Program-made: the position numbers and the translations under genes | Origin: a bacterium | Lineage (GTDB): Bacteria; Desulfobacterota; GWC2-55-46 | Assembly: GCA_027310325.1 (NCBI GenBank) | Contig: DAIDBB010000300.1 | Span: forward strand, 1 to 6,649 | DNA length: 6,649 bases | Reading direction: 5' to 3' | The notes under the pieces: model-generated | What the model saw: the letters and a program-made list of their open reading frames with translations, nothing else | Told to the model about the DNA's origin: nothing | The model's database searches: none | Shown here: positions 1 to 5,074 of the stretch, in pieces | Numbering within the stretch: position 1 is the first letter of the stretch | How the letters are laid out: each line of letters starts with the position of its first letter

Positions 1-12
1 AGATCGGACCCT

Positions 13-483
13 ATGAGGCTAACTGACGTCTTGAAGGAAGATTTCATTCTGACGGACCTTAAGTCCAGGAAAAAAACGGAACTGCTGGAAGAGATGATTT
101 CAAACATCTCCGAGAAAGTAGGCGGACTTGACAGAAAGAAGGTGCTTGAGACCGTCATCGAGAGAGAGAAGCTTGGGACCACTGGCATAGGCAACGGCAT
201 CGCCATCCCTCACGGCAAGGTCAAGGGGTTCGACGAGATCAGGGTCTTTTTCGGGAGGAGCAAGAAGGGAATAGACTTTGATTCAATGGACAAGATGCCG
301 GTGTATCTTTTTTTCATGATACTCGCGCCCGAGAATTCAGCAGCCGCGCACCTGAAAATACTCGCAAGCATATCACATCTCTTTAGAAACCAGGGCCTCA
401 GGACAGATCTTATGAAAGCCGAAAGCCGTTCAGAGATATATGAGATAATAGCCGAGGCTGACAAAAAGATAAGGCTTATCTGA
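13..483 (+). CDS. ptsN: PTS EIIA-Ntr regulatory phosphocarrier (fructose/mannitol-type EIIA domain)
   Basis: This is a cytoplasmic phosphocarrier of 156 residues, the usual length for a stand-alone EIIA-Ntr. It accepts phosphate from HPr or NPr and acts as a regulator rather than a sugar transporter. The active-site motif GIGNGIAIPHGK ends near residue 69, with His67 as the phosphorylated histidine. The second conserved histidine is His113 in the AHLKILASIS helix, after the family-typical stretch GIDFDSMDKMPVYLFF. The N-terminus (MRLTDVLKEDFIL) matches the normal start of the family, so the ATG at 13 is probably correct. Only 12 upstream bases are visible, with a weak GGA at 6-8. In related genomes ptsN follows rpoN and hpf, and here it leads into hprK after a 43-base gap. 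No NPr or GAF-containing PtsP is visible, so the phosphate donor is probably the HPr coded downstream. The family call is firm; regulatory targets cannot be read from sequence. Confidence 0.95.
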   Translation: MRLTDVLKEDFILTDLKSRKKTELLEEMISNISEKVGGLDRKKVLETVIEREKLGTTGIGNGIAIPHGKVKGFDEIRVFFGRSKKGIDFDSMDKMPVYLFFMILAPENSAAAHLKILASISHLFRNQGLRTDLMKAESRSEIYEIIAEADKKIRLI

Positions 484-526
484 GGCCCGAGGCGATCGTT
501 TTTAATCTGTAAATCCAGGGTTGGTT
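484..526 (+). other. Largest intergenic gap, between ptsN and hprK
   Basis: This 43-base spacer is the longest non-coding stretch in the window. It contains a short T5 run after GGCGATCG, but the only stem I can find is a 3-bp GCC/GGC hairpin, far too weak for an intrinsic terminator. No clear -35/-10 or sigma-54 (-24/-12) pair is visible. It ends in the AGGG ribosome binding site of hprK. The most likely reading is a plain spacer inside an operon. Confidence 0.5.
517..520 (+). promoter_or_regulatory. Shine-Dalgarno AGGG that decides the hprK start
   Basis: AGGG lies 6 bases before the ATG at 527. A TTG at 521, in the same frame, directly abuts this motif and would have no room for ribosome binding. 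This favours the ATG at 527 over the slightly longer TTG-initiated reading. Confidence 0.65.
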
Positions 527-1474
527 ATGGGCGTTCCTGTAAAGGAGCTTTTAGAAGGGGGCAGAACCTCCCGGTTCTGCCTTGAACTTGTTGCCGGGGA
601 AAAGGGTCTTTCAAGGGAACTGGCGACCTCCCGCATCCAGAAGCCGGGCCTCCTCTTGACGGGCCTTCTCGAGGAGCTTCATTCCGACAGGATCCAGATA
701 TTCGGGGCCGCCGAGATAGGATACCTTAACAGCCTTGGCGGCCAGGAGCTTAAGAGCGTAATCGAGGTCCTCGAGAAGCCGGATATACCGGCCATCATAG
801 TCACCAGGGAGCTTGAACCGCCGGAGTTCCTTGTCGAGCTTTGCAGGAAAAAAGACGTCCCTCTTTTAAAGACAAGCCAAACGTCCTCGGTCCTTATTGA
901 GGGCATAAGCAAATACCTCGAGGAGAGGCTGGCCCCAACGACGATGCTCCACGGCGTTCTGCTTGACGTCCTGGGAGTAGGGATCATCATTATCGGAAAA
1001 AGCGGCATAGGTAAAAGCGAGTGCGCACTTGATCTCGTATCCAGGGGCTACAGGCTCGTATCCGACGACGTGGTTCTCATAAAGAGGATGCCGCCGTCGA
1101 TACTCATCGGCACGGCTTCGGACCTTATAAGGTACCATATGGAAATAAGGGGCCTCGGCATAGTGAACATCAAGGACCTCTTTGGCATAACGGCGATAAG
1201 GGAAAAAAAGCAGATGGACCTCGTTGTGGAGCTTGTAAGGTGGGAATCCGACAGCGAGTACGAAAGGCTCGGTTTCGAGGAAAACTCTTATGAGATCTTG
1301 GGCGTCGGGCTTCCCTATCTCAAGATCCCTGTAAGCCCCGGCAGGAGTGTGGCCACGATAGTGGAGGTCGCCGCGAGAAATCAGATACTTAAAATAATGG
1401 GGCACCATTCTGCCAAAAGGCTCGAGGCGCATCTCGATAACGCTATGAAAAGCATGGACAAGGTAAAGAATTGA
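527..1474 (+). CDS. hprK: HPr(Ser) kinase/phosphorylase
   Basis: This bifunctional cytoplasmic enzyme phosphorylates HPr on its regulatory serine and, as a phosphorylase, removes that phosphate. The 315-residue length is normal. The N-terminal domain (about 1-130) is followed by the catalytic domain. That domain opens with MLHGVLLDV, which carries the conserved catalytic-region His142. Next come the Walker A loop GKSGIGKS (157-164), the SDD acidic pair (Asp180/Asp181), the HprK signature EIRGLGIVNIKDLFG (206-220), and VSPGRSVATIVEVAA (269-283) near the end. The start is placed at the ATG with an AGGG site, not at the TTG two codons upstream. The stop overlaps the rapZ start by 4 bases (TTGA), pointing to coupled translation. 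Its likely substrate, an HPr with a serine at the right place, is coded in the same cluster. In proteobacteria HprK usually sits with EIIA-Man and HPr, as here. Substrate assignment is by homology and context. Confidence 0.96.
   Translation: MGVPVKELLEGGRTSRFCLELVAGEKGLSRELATSRIQKPGLLLTGLLEELHSDRIQIFGAAEIGYLNSLGGQELKSVIEVLEKPDIPAIIVTRELEPPEFLVELCRKKDVPLLKTSQTSSVLIEGISKYLEERLAPTTMLHGVLLDVLGVGIIIIGKSGIGKSECALDLVSRGYRLVSDDVVLIKRMPPSILIGTASDLIRYHMEIRGLGIVNIKDLFGITAIREKKQMDLVVELVRWESDSEYERLGFEENSYEILGVGLPYLKIPVSPGRSVATIVEVAARNQILKIMGHHSAKRLEAHLDNAMKSMDKVKN
1460..1463 (+). promoter_or_regulatory. Shine-Dalgarno AAGG supporting the TTG start of rapZ
   Basis: AAGG lies inside the end of hprK, 7 bases before the TTG at 1471. 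The spacing is ideal, and the following codons give the standard RapZ N-terminus ahead of its P-loop. No in-frame ATG precedes the P-loop, so the TTG start is well supported. Confidence 0.6.
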
Positions 1475-2334
1475 AGGATACACGCCTGATTGTCTTAAGC
1501 GGTCCGTCAGGTTCGGGCAAGAGCACGGCCATGAAAGCGCTTGAGGACCTCGGTTTCTTCTGTGTTGACAACATGCCGGTGGCGCTCCTGCCGAAGTTTA
1601 TGGAGCTTCTCGCGCAGTCAGGCGAAATAACCAAAGTAGCGTCCGTCGTGGACGTGAGGGAAAGGGAGTTTTTAAAGGCGTTTACCCCTACGTTTTCCAA
1701 GCTCAAGGAATCGGGATCCAAGATCGAGCTCATATATCTTGAGGCCTCGGACGATTCTCTCGTCAGAAGGTTCAGCGAGACACGGAGACGCCATCCCCTG
1801 GCGGCGTCCGATAGCCCGATCGAGGGGCTTCTCAGGGAAAGGGAACTCCTGAGCGAGGTCAAGGCCCATGCCGATAAAGTAATAGATACCACGCACTTTA
1901 CCGTCCATCAGTTGAGGGACCTCATAAAAGAGTACTTCTCGGGTCCGGTGACAGATGAGAAGATGACAGTTAACCTTGTCTCCTTCGGTTACAGGTACGG
2001 GGTCCCGAGCGATGCCGATCTCGTCTTCGACATAAGGTTTCTGCCCAACCCGTACTTCGTGAGTTCTCTTCAATGGCTTGACGGGAGGGACGAGAAGGTA
2101 AAGGAATATGTGCTGGTCAAGGATGAGACCAAAGAATTCCTCAGACGGTTCAAAGATTTCATGGACTATCTGATACCGCTTTACTGGAAGGAAGGAAAGT
2201 CATACCTGACCGTGGCGATAGGGTGCACCGGAGGCAGGCACAGGTCCGTTGCCCTCGTCGAGGCTTTGGCGGATGGGATGGTTTCCGATATAGTGGCGGT
2301 GAGGAAAAAGCACAGGGATATCCAAAAACCATAG
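1471..2334 (+). CDS. rapZ: RapZ/YvcJ-family P-loop nucleotide-binding protein (RNase adaptor)
   Basis: This 287-residue protein is of standard RapZ length. The N-terminal domain has Walker A GPSGSGKST (11-19), the family motif GFFCVDNMP (28-36), a VVDVRERE segment (59-66) in the region expected for Walker B, and RFSETRRRHPL (100-110). The C-terminal domain carries SFGYRYGVPSDADLVFDIRF (171-190) and GCTGGRHRSV (251-260), and the protein ends in a basic tail (Arg278, Lys279, Lys280, His281, Arg282). In E. coli the C-terminal domain binds the sRNA GlmZ and guides RNase E, controlling glucosamine-6-phosphate synthase. In B. subtilis the homologue YvcJ is a nucleotidase. Whether this organism has a GlmZ-like RNA is unknown. 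It starts at TTG with a good AAGG site and overlaps hprK by 4 bases. Its place between hprK and the PTS genes fits a link between carbon supply and envelope precursor synthesis. The family is certain; the RNA role is inferred. Confidence 0.95.
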   Translation: MKDTRLIVLSGPSGSGKSTAMKALEDLGFFCVDNMPVALLPKFMELLAQSGEITKVASVVDVREREFLKAFTPTFSKLKESGSKIELIYLEASDDSLVRRFSETRRRHPLAASDSPIEGLLRERELLSEVKAHADKVIDTTHFTVHQLRDLIKEYFSGPVTDEKMTVNLVSFGYRYGVPSDADLVFDIRFLPNPYFVSSLQWLDGRDEKVKEYVLVKDETKEFLRRFKDFMDYLIPLYWKEGKSYLTVAIGCTGGRHRSVALVEALADGMVSDIVAVRKKHRDIQKP

Positions 2335-2354
2335 GGGTAGAGGTCGAGTTCATA

Positions 2355-2759
2355 ATGATAGGAGCGATAATAATAACGCACGGGGGTCTTGCCGCAAGCC
2401 TTCTGGAGGCCGCGGAACTCATCTCCGGCAAGGCCGAAAACGTAAAGACCGTTTCAGTAAAAAGTTCCGACGCCACGGACAACATCAGGAACATCCTCAC
2501 CTCGGCCGTAAAGGAAGTCAACCGGGGCCGGGGTGTCGTGATATTTACCGACATGTTCGGAGGCACGCCGACAAACATGGCCCTATCGGTGCTGGAAGTG
2601 GGAAAGGTGGAAGTGATAACCGGGGTAAATCTACCCATCATCCTGAAGTTCTTAAACCACAGGGGCGAGAAAACGCTTCAGGAACTTGTGCCGCTCCTGA
2701 AGGAGTACGGCCAGAAAAGCATCGTCCTTGCCGGAGATATGCTTAAAGAGAGCAAATGA
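2355..2759 (+). CDS. PTS mannose-family EIIA subunit (unfused)
   Basis: This is the cytoplasmic phosphocarrier that takes phosphate from HPr and passes it to EIIB. The 134 residues form a single EIIA-Man domain, equivalent to the N-terminal half of E. coli ManX, with no fused EIIB. The start gives MIGAIIITHGGLAASLLEAA, where His9 is the phosphorylated histidine. The domain continues with FTDMFGGTPTN (64-74) and GVNLPI (90-95), both family hallmarks. The reading frame is open well upstream inside rapZ, but that extension (an Arg- and Gly-rich run) is out-of-frame rapZ sequence and does not resemble the family, so the ATG at 2355 is chosen. A GAGG at 2340-2343 is a usable but distant ribosome site (11-base spacer). 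The gene lies 20 bases after rapZ. In relatives lacking EIIC and EIID such an EIIA is thought to be regulatory; here it has a full set of partners. Confidence 0.93.
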   Translation: MIGAIIITHGGLAASLLEAAELISGKAENVKTVSVKSSDATDNIRNILTSAVKEVNRGRGVVIFTDMFGGTPTNMALSVLEVGKVEVITGVNLPIILKFLNHRGEKTLQELVPLLKEYGQKSIVLAGDMLKESK

Positions 2760-2764
2760 CAAGG

Positions 2765-2800
2765 ATGGAAGGAAGAACTTCAAGCTTGCCTTTATCATGA
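2765..2800 (+). other. Possible 11-codon coupling mini-ORF between EIIA and EIIB
   Basis: An ATG five bases after the EIIA stop opens an 11-codon frame reading MEGRTSSLPLS. It ends in a TGA that overlaps the EIIB start codon as ATGA. The purine-rich GGAAGGAAG (2767-2775), the only strong Shine-Dalgarno-like sequence in the gap, lies within this mini-ORF, 21 bases before the EIIB ATG and so too far to serve it directly. The same frame also has a TTG at 2786, ten bases after that motif. Translation of either version would deliver ribosomes to the EIIB start. This rests only on layout, and such a short frame can arise by chance. Confidence 0.3.
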
Positions 2801-3270
2801 TTACTCTAATCCGAGTCGACGACCGCCTGCTCCACGGCCAGATAGTCTGCACATGGGTCCCCTTTGTCCGGGCCAACGCCCTCATAGTCGCGTCGGATGA
2901 AGCCGCCAGCGACAGCCTCGTAAGGGATATAATGGCCTCGTGCGGCTACGAGGGGCTAAGCGTCGCGGTAGAAAGCATCGATGAGGTCGTAAGGCATATT
3001 TCCTCGGGAGGAGACGGGGACTCGAAGACGATACTCGTCGTGGGAGGGCTCAAGGACGCGATGAGGATATATGAGGCCGGCATGAAGTTCGAGACTCTTA
3101 ATATCGGCAACATCCACCATGGGGATAACGGCAGAACGCTTTCCCCGTCCGTCATAATAGATTGCGAGGATGAGGCCATCATCGAAAGGTTCGAAAGGAT
3201 GGGGGTAAGGATAGACATCAGGGATGTCCCGACCAGTGTCGCCGTCGTCTACTCAAGGGGCGGGCGATGA
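2797..3270 (+). CDS. PTS mannose-family EIIB subunit
   Basis: This cytoplasmic subunit receives phosphate from EIIA and phosphorylates the incoming sugar at the EIIC/EIID permease. The 157 residues match a stand-alone EIIB-Man domain. The N-terminus reads MITLIRVDDRLLHGQIV, the classic active-site motif, with His13 as the phosphorylated histidine. Further family-like segments are ILVVGGLKDAMRIYEAG (79-95) and LNIGNIHHGDNGRTLSPSV (101-119). The ATG at 2797 is fixed by the family N-terminus, and no other in-frame start lies between it and the EIIA stop. The start has no Shine-Dalgarno at normal distance, which is unusual among its neighbours. Translation may depend on coupling to upstream frames. 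Its stop overlaps the EIIC start (ATGA). The substrate cannot be deduced from EIIB alone. Confidence 0.93.
   Translation: MITLIRVDDRLLHGQIVCTWVPFVRANALIVASDEAASDSLVRDIMASCGYEGLSVAVESIDEVVRHISSGGDGDSKTILVVGGLKDAMRIYEAGMKFETLNIGNIHHGDNGRTLSPSVIIDCEDEAIIERFERMGVRIDIRDVPTSVAVVYSRGGR
3255..3260 (+). promoter_or_regulatory. Shine-Dalgarno AAGGGG for the EIIC gene
   Basis: AAGGGG lies in the last codons of EIIB, 6 bases before the ATG at 3267. It is a strong site and supports both the EIIC start and the 4-base overlap between the two genes. Confidence 0.6.
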
Positions 3271-4001
3271 CCGGAAACATCCTCATGCGTGCCATATCGG
3301 TATCCCTGGCCGGCGGGGCCATCTCGCTCGATAGGACCGCCGCCTTCCAGACGATGGTCTCGAGGCCCCTGGTTACTGCGCCTCTTATCGGGTGGATACT
3401 CGGGAATCCCCTCATGGGTCTGGCGATAGGCATAATCCTTGAACTCCTTTTCATAGGAGATCTGCCTGTCGGCACCCATATTCCGGTTAATGAGACCGGT
3501 TTGGCCGTTGTGATCACGTCCATTATCGCAACTGCGCTTGACGCCATGGGAGGGCCTGGGATACACGAGGTCCGCTATTTCGGTGTGACCGGCGCGTTAC
3601 TCCTGTTCCCGCCGGTTTTACTACTGGTAATCCCGTTAAATGCGGTCTACCAGTGGGCGGATGCCCTTACGAGGAGGATCAACGCCAGGTTCTTCCATTC
3701 CGCGTCGCGTTCACTTGAGAGCGGGATACCTGTTAATCTGATGAAGGAAAATATGAAGGGGCTTGTTCTTTTTTTTCTGACCGGCTCGGCGGCGCTTTTT
3801 ATAACCCTTTTACCTCTTACGATAGCCGCTTCTTATATCGGCTCGTTCATCAAGATGCCGTTTTTTTTCTTTTTTGCCCTGGCCGGGTGCGTTGTACTCG
3901 GGGTAACAGCGGCGTTGAACGCGGTCTCTACGGATAGGAGCCTCGTGATTTTTACTGTTGCATGGCTAAGTGCGGCCCTTTACTGGGTGGTCCTGGGATG
4001 A
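3267..4001 (+). CDS. PTS mannose-family EIIC membrane subunit (ManY-like)
   Basis: This integral membrane subunit forms the sugar path together with EIID. At 244 residues it is a little shorter than E. coli ManY. The N-terminal region carries the family motif DRTAAFQTMVSRP (22-34), then a hydrophobic stretch (about 36-63) and GDLPVGTHIPVNE (64-76), which corresponds to the conserved loop implicated in sugar handling. Further hydrophobic segments lie at about 78-94, 106-125, 165-191, 197-217 and 226-243. The hydrophilic stretch at about 130-160 contains several arginines, consistent with a cytoplasmic loop. The start overlaps the EIIB stop and has a strong AAGGGG site; the stop overlaps the EIID start. 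The Phe-rich segment MPFFFFF (197-203) is coded by a T8 run and a T6 run separated by one C, and another T8 run lies at 3769-3776. Family assignment is strong; the transported sugar is unknown. Confidence 0.91.
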   Translation: MTGNILMRAISVSLAGGAISLDRTAAFQTMVSRPLVTAPLIGWILGNPLMGLAIGIILELLFIGDLPVGTHIPVNETGLAVVITSIIATALDAMGGPGIHEVRYFGVTGALLLFPPVLLLVIPLNAVYQWADALTRRINARFFHSASRSLESGIPVNLMKENMKGLVLFFLTGSAALFITLLPLTIAASYIGSFIKMPFFFFFALAGCVVLGVTAALNAVSTDRSLVIFTVAWLSAALYWVVLG

Positions 4002-4774
4002 TAAGAACGAGGTCCATATTGAAGGTATTTCTCGGGTCTTTTTTTCTGCAGGCCTCGTGGAGTTTCGAAAAGATGCAGGGCCTTGGTTTCGCCGCCGCCA
4101 TCTCTCCGGCGATAAAAGACGTCTTTAACGGCGGAGGCTCTTTTATTTCGGCCATGCGGAGGCACCTCGCCTTCTACAACGCCCATCCGTACATGGCCTC
4201 CCCGGTTCTCGGCGCCTCGATAAGGCTTGAGGAGAAAGGGAAGAACGGAGAGTGTCCGGCTGACGCAGGGGCAAGGCTTAAGACCATGGTCATGGGCCCT
4301 TATGGCGCGCTGGGAGATTCTTTTTTTTGGGGCTCTGTCCGCCCGCTGGCTTCATACCTCGGCGTTCTGAGCGCAATCCTCTGGGGGCTCTGGGGCATTC
4401 TGGTATTTCTTGCCGTCTACAACGTTTTCCATCTCTGGATGAGGTGGGACGGCCTTGTAAAGGGGTACAGGCTCGGCGAGGGGGTCGTAGGTTACGTGAA
4501 ATCCCTGGAACTTCCAAAATGGTCGATAAGGCTTCGCTATGTTGCCGCGGCGGTCCTCGGGTTTTTTTTTTCGATAGCGGCGTTTAACCTGGCGGAACGC
4601 GGCGTTATGTCCTGGCATCTAAAGTACAATTACGCATGGGTCTCGGCTGGGATACTACTCGCATTCGCCGCGGTCATGTCATTAAACGTTTTTTTAAAAA
4701 GAGGGGTCTCCATCGCAAGACTCGTATATATAGTCGTAGTGCCGTTGATCCTCCTGGGAGTCATATTCCGTTAA
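3998..4774 (+). CDS. PTS mannose-family EIID membrane subunit (ManZ-like)
   Basis: EIID is found only in mannose-family PTS permeases and pairs with EIIC. Family landmarks are clear: SWSFEKMQGLGFAAAISPAI (20-39), HLAFYNAHPYMASPVLGASI (56-75) followed by LEE, MVMGPYGALGDSFFWGSVRP (97-116), and the transmembrane-then-basic stretch YNVFHLWMRWDGLVKGYRLG (141-160). Hydrophobic segments at about 119-140, 181-198, 214-232 and 240-257 form the C-terminal membrane part. The 258 residues make it somewhat compact beside E. coli ManZ (about 283). The start overlaps the EIIC stop as ATGA, with GGGTGG at 3985-3990 as a ribosome site 7 bases upstream. A longer reading from 3962 would overlap EIIC without family support. 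The gene contains T7, T8, T10 and T7 runs; the T10 run codes for Phe189-191 and makes it a candidate for slippage. The frame is intact here. Confidence 0.92.
   Translation: MIRTRSILKVFLGSFFLQASWSFEKMQGLGFAAAISPAIKDVFNGGGSFISAMRRHLAFYNAHPYMASPVLGASIRLEEKGKNGECPADAGARLKTMVMGPYGALGDSFFWGSVRPLASYLGVLSAILWGLWGILVFLAVYNVFHLWMRWDGLVKGYRLGEGVVGYVKSLELPKWSIRLRYVAAAVLGFFFSIAAFNLAERGVMSWHLKYNYAWVSAGILLAFAAVMSLNVFLKRGVSIARLVYIVVVPLILLGVIFR
4562..4571 (+). repeat. T10 homopolymer tract inside the EIID gene
   Basis: Ten consecutive T bases code for Phe189, Phe190, Phe191 and the first base of Ser192. Loss of one T would bring a TAG at 4575-4577 into frame. Gain of one T would bring a TAA at 4585-4587 into frame. 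Either way EIID would lose roughly its last 65 residues, including its final membrane segments. Confidence 0.85.
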
Positions 4775-4783
4775 TAATCATGA

Positions 4784-4787
4784 AAGG
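4784..4787 (+). promoter_or_regulatory. Shine-Dalgarno AAGG for ptsH
   Basis: AAGG lies 8 bases before the ATG at 4796. A nearer-upstream ATG at 4780 is in a different frame from HPr and has no comparable site, so the 4796 start is favoured. Confidence 0.6.
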
Positions 4788-4795
4788 TAAAGTAG

Positions 4796-5074
4796 ATGCA
4801 GGAACAGGTCGTAAAAAAGTTTGTCATCAAGAACAAGTTGGGCCTTCACGCCAGGGCCGCGTCCCAGTTCGTGCGGCTGGCCAATTCATTTAACGCCGAC
4901 ATTTCCGTTCAAAAGAACTCCCAGGAGGTGAACGGAAAAAGCATCATGGGAATACTCATACTGGCCGCGGCCAAGGGAGCGGAGATTACCATAAAGGCCG
5001 CCGGGAATGACGCACCCCAGGCGATAGATGCCCTCGGTGAGCTTATAAACGCGGGGTTCGGTGAGGAAGACTGA
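4796..5074 (+). CDS. ptsH: HPr phosphocarrier protein
   Basis: HPr is the small cytoplasmic carrier that moves phosphate from enzyme I to the EIIA proteins. This one has 92 residues, a few longer at the N-terminus than E. coli HPr (85). The active-site motif is NKLGLHARAA (13-22), with His18 equivalent to E. coli His15. The regulatory site lies in VNGKSIMGIL (45-54), where Ser49 is equivalent to Ser46, the target of HPr kinase. The rest (LILAAAKGAEITI, 54-66) is standard HPr. Both phosphorylation sites are therefore present, matching the hprK gene upstream. It begins 21 bases after EIID with a good AAGG site, and its stop overlaps the ptsI start by one base. It is the only HPr-type protein in the window and may serve both EIIA-Man and EIIA-Ntr; that sharing is inferred. 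Confidence 0.96.
   Translation: MQEQVVKKFVIKNKLGLHARAASQFVRLANSFNADISVQKNSQEVNGKSIMGILILAAAKGAEITIKAAGNDAPQAIDALGELINAGFGEED
5063..5069 (+). promoter_or_regulatory. Shine-Dalgarno GAGGAAG that decides the ptsI start
   Basis: GAGGAAG overlaps the last codons of ptsH and lies four bases (six from the GAGGA core) before the ATG at 5074, which itself overlaps the ptsH stop (TGATG). A second in-frame ATG at 5104 has only a weaker AGGT (5093-5096) at 7 bases. The strong site and the coupled overlap favour 5074. Confidence 0.6.

Noticed and set aside
491..505. Possible terminator after ptsN (GC-rich stretch followed by T5)
   Set aside because: No stem longer than about 3 bp can be formed, so intrinsic termination is not supported.
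866..1483. A 205-codon open frame on the minus strand opposite hprK
   Set aside because: It lies wholly antisense to a well-supported gene, its translation shows no recognisable domain, and it is explained by the codon bias of the plus-strand gene.
2223..2354. N-terminal extension of EIIA reaching into rapZ
   Set aside because: The extra 44 residues are out-of-frame rapZ sequence; the family N-terminus with the active His begins at 2355.
2159..2641. A minus-strand open frame across the rapZ/EIIA junction
   Set aside because: It covers parts of two solid plus-strand genes and has no family resemblance.
3962..3997. Longer start for EIID inside EIIC
   Set aside because: The added residues do not match the family, whereas the ATG at 3998 has an ATGA overlap with EIIC and a GGGTGG ribosome site.
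4327..4587. An 86-codon plus-strand open frame inside EIID
   Set aside because: It is the alternative frame of EIID; its translation lacks any domain, though its stop at 4585-4587 is the one reached if the T10 tract gains a base.
4690..4699. Tandem slippery heptamers (T TTT TTA and T TTA AAA in the EIID frame) that could drive a -1 ribosomal frameshift
   Set aside because: The heptamers are in the correct phase, but I see no downstream hairpin or pseudoknot, and the -1 frame merely runs over ptsH in the wrong frame to 4893 with no recognisable domain. A chance product of a T7A5 run is more likely.
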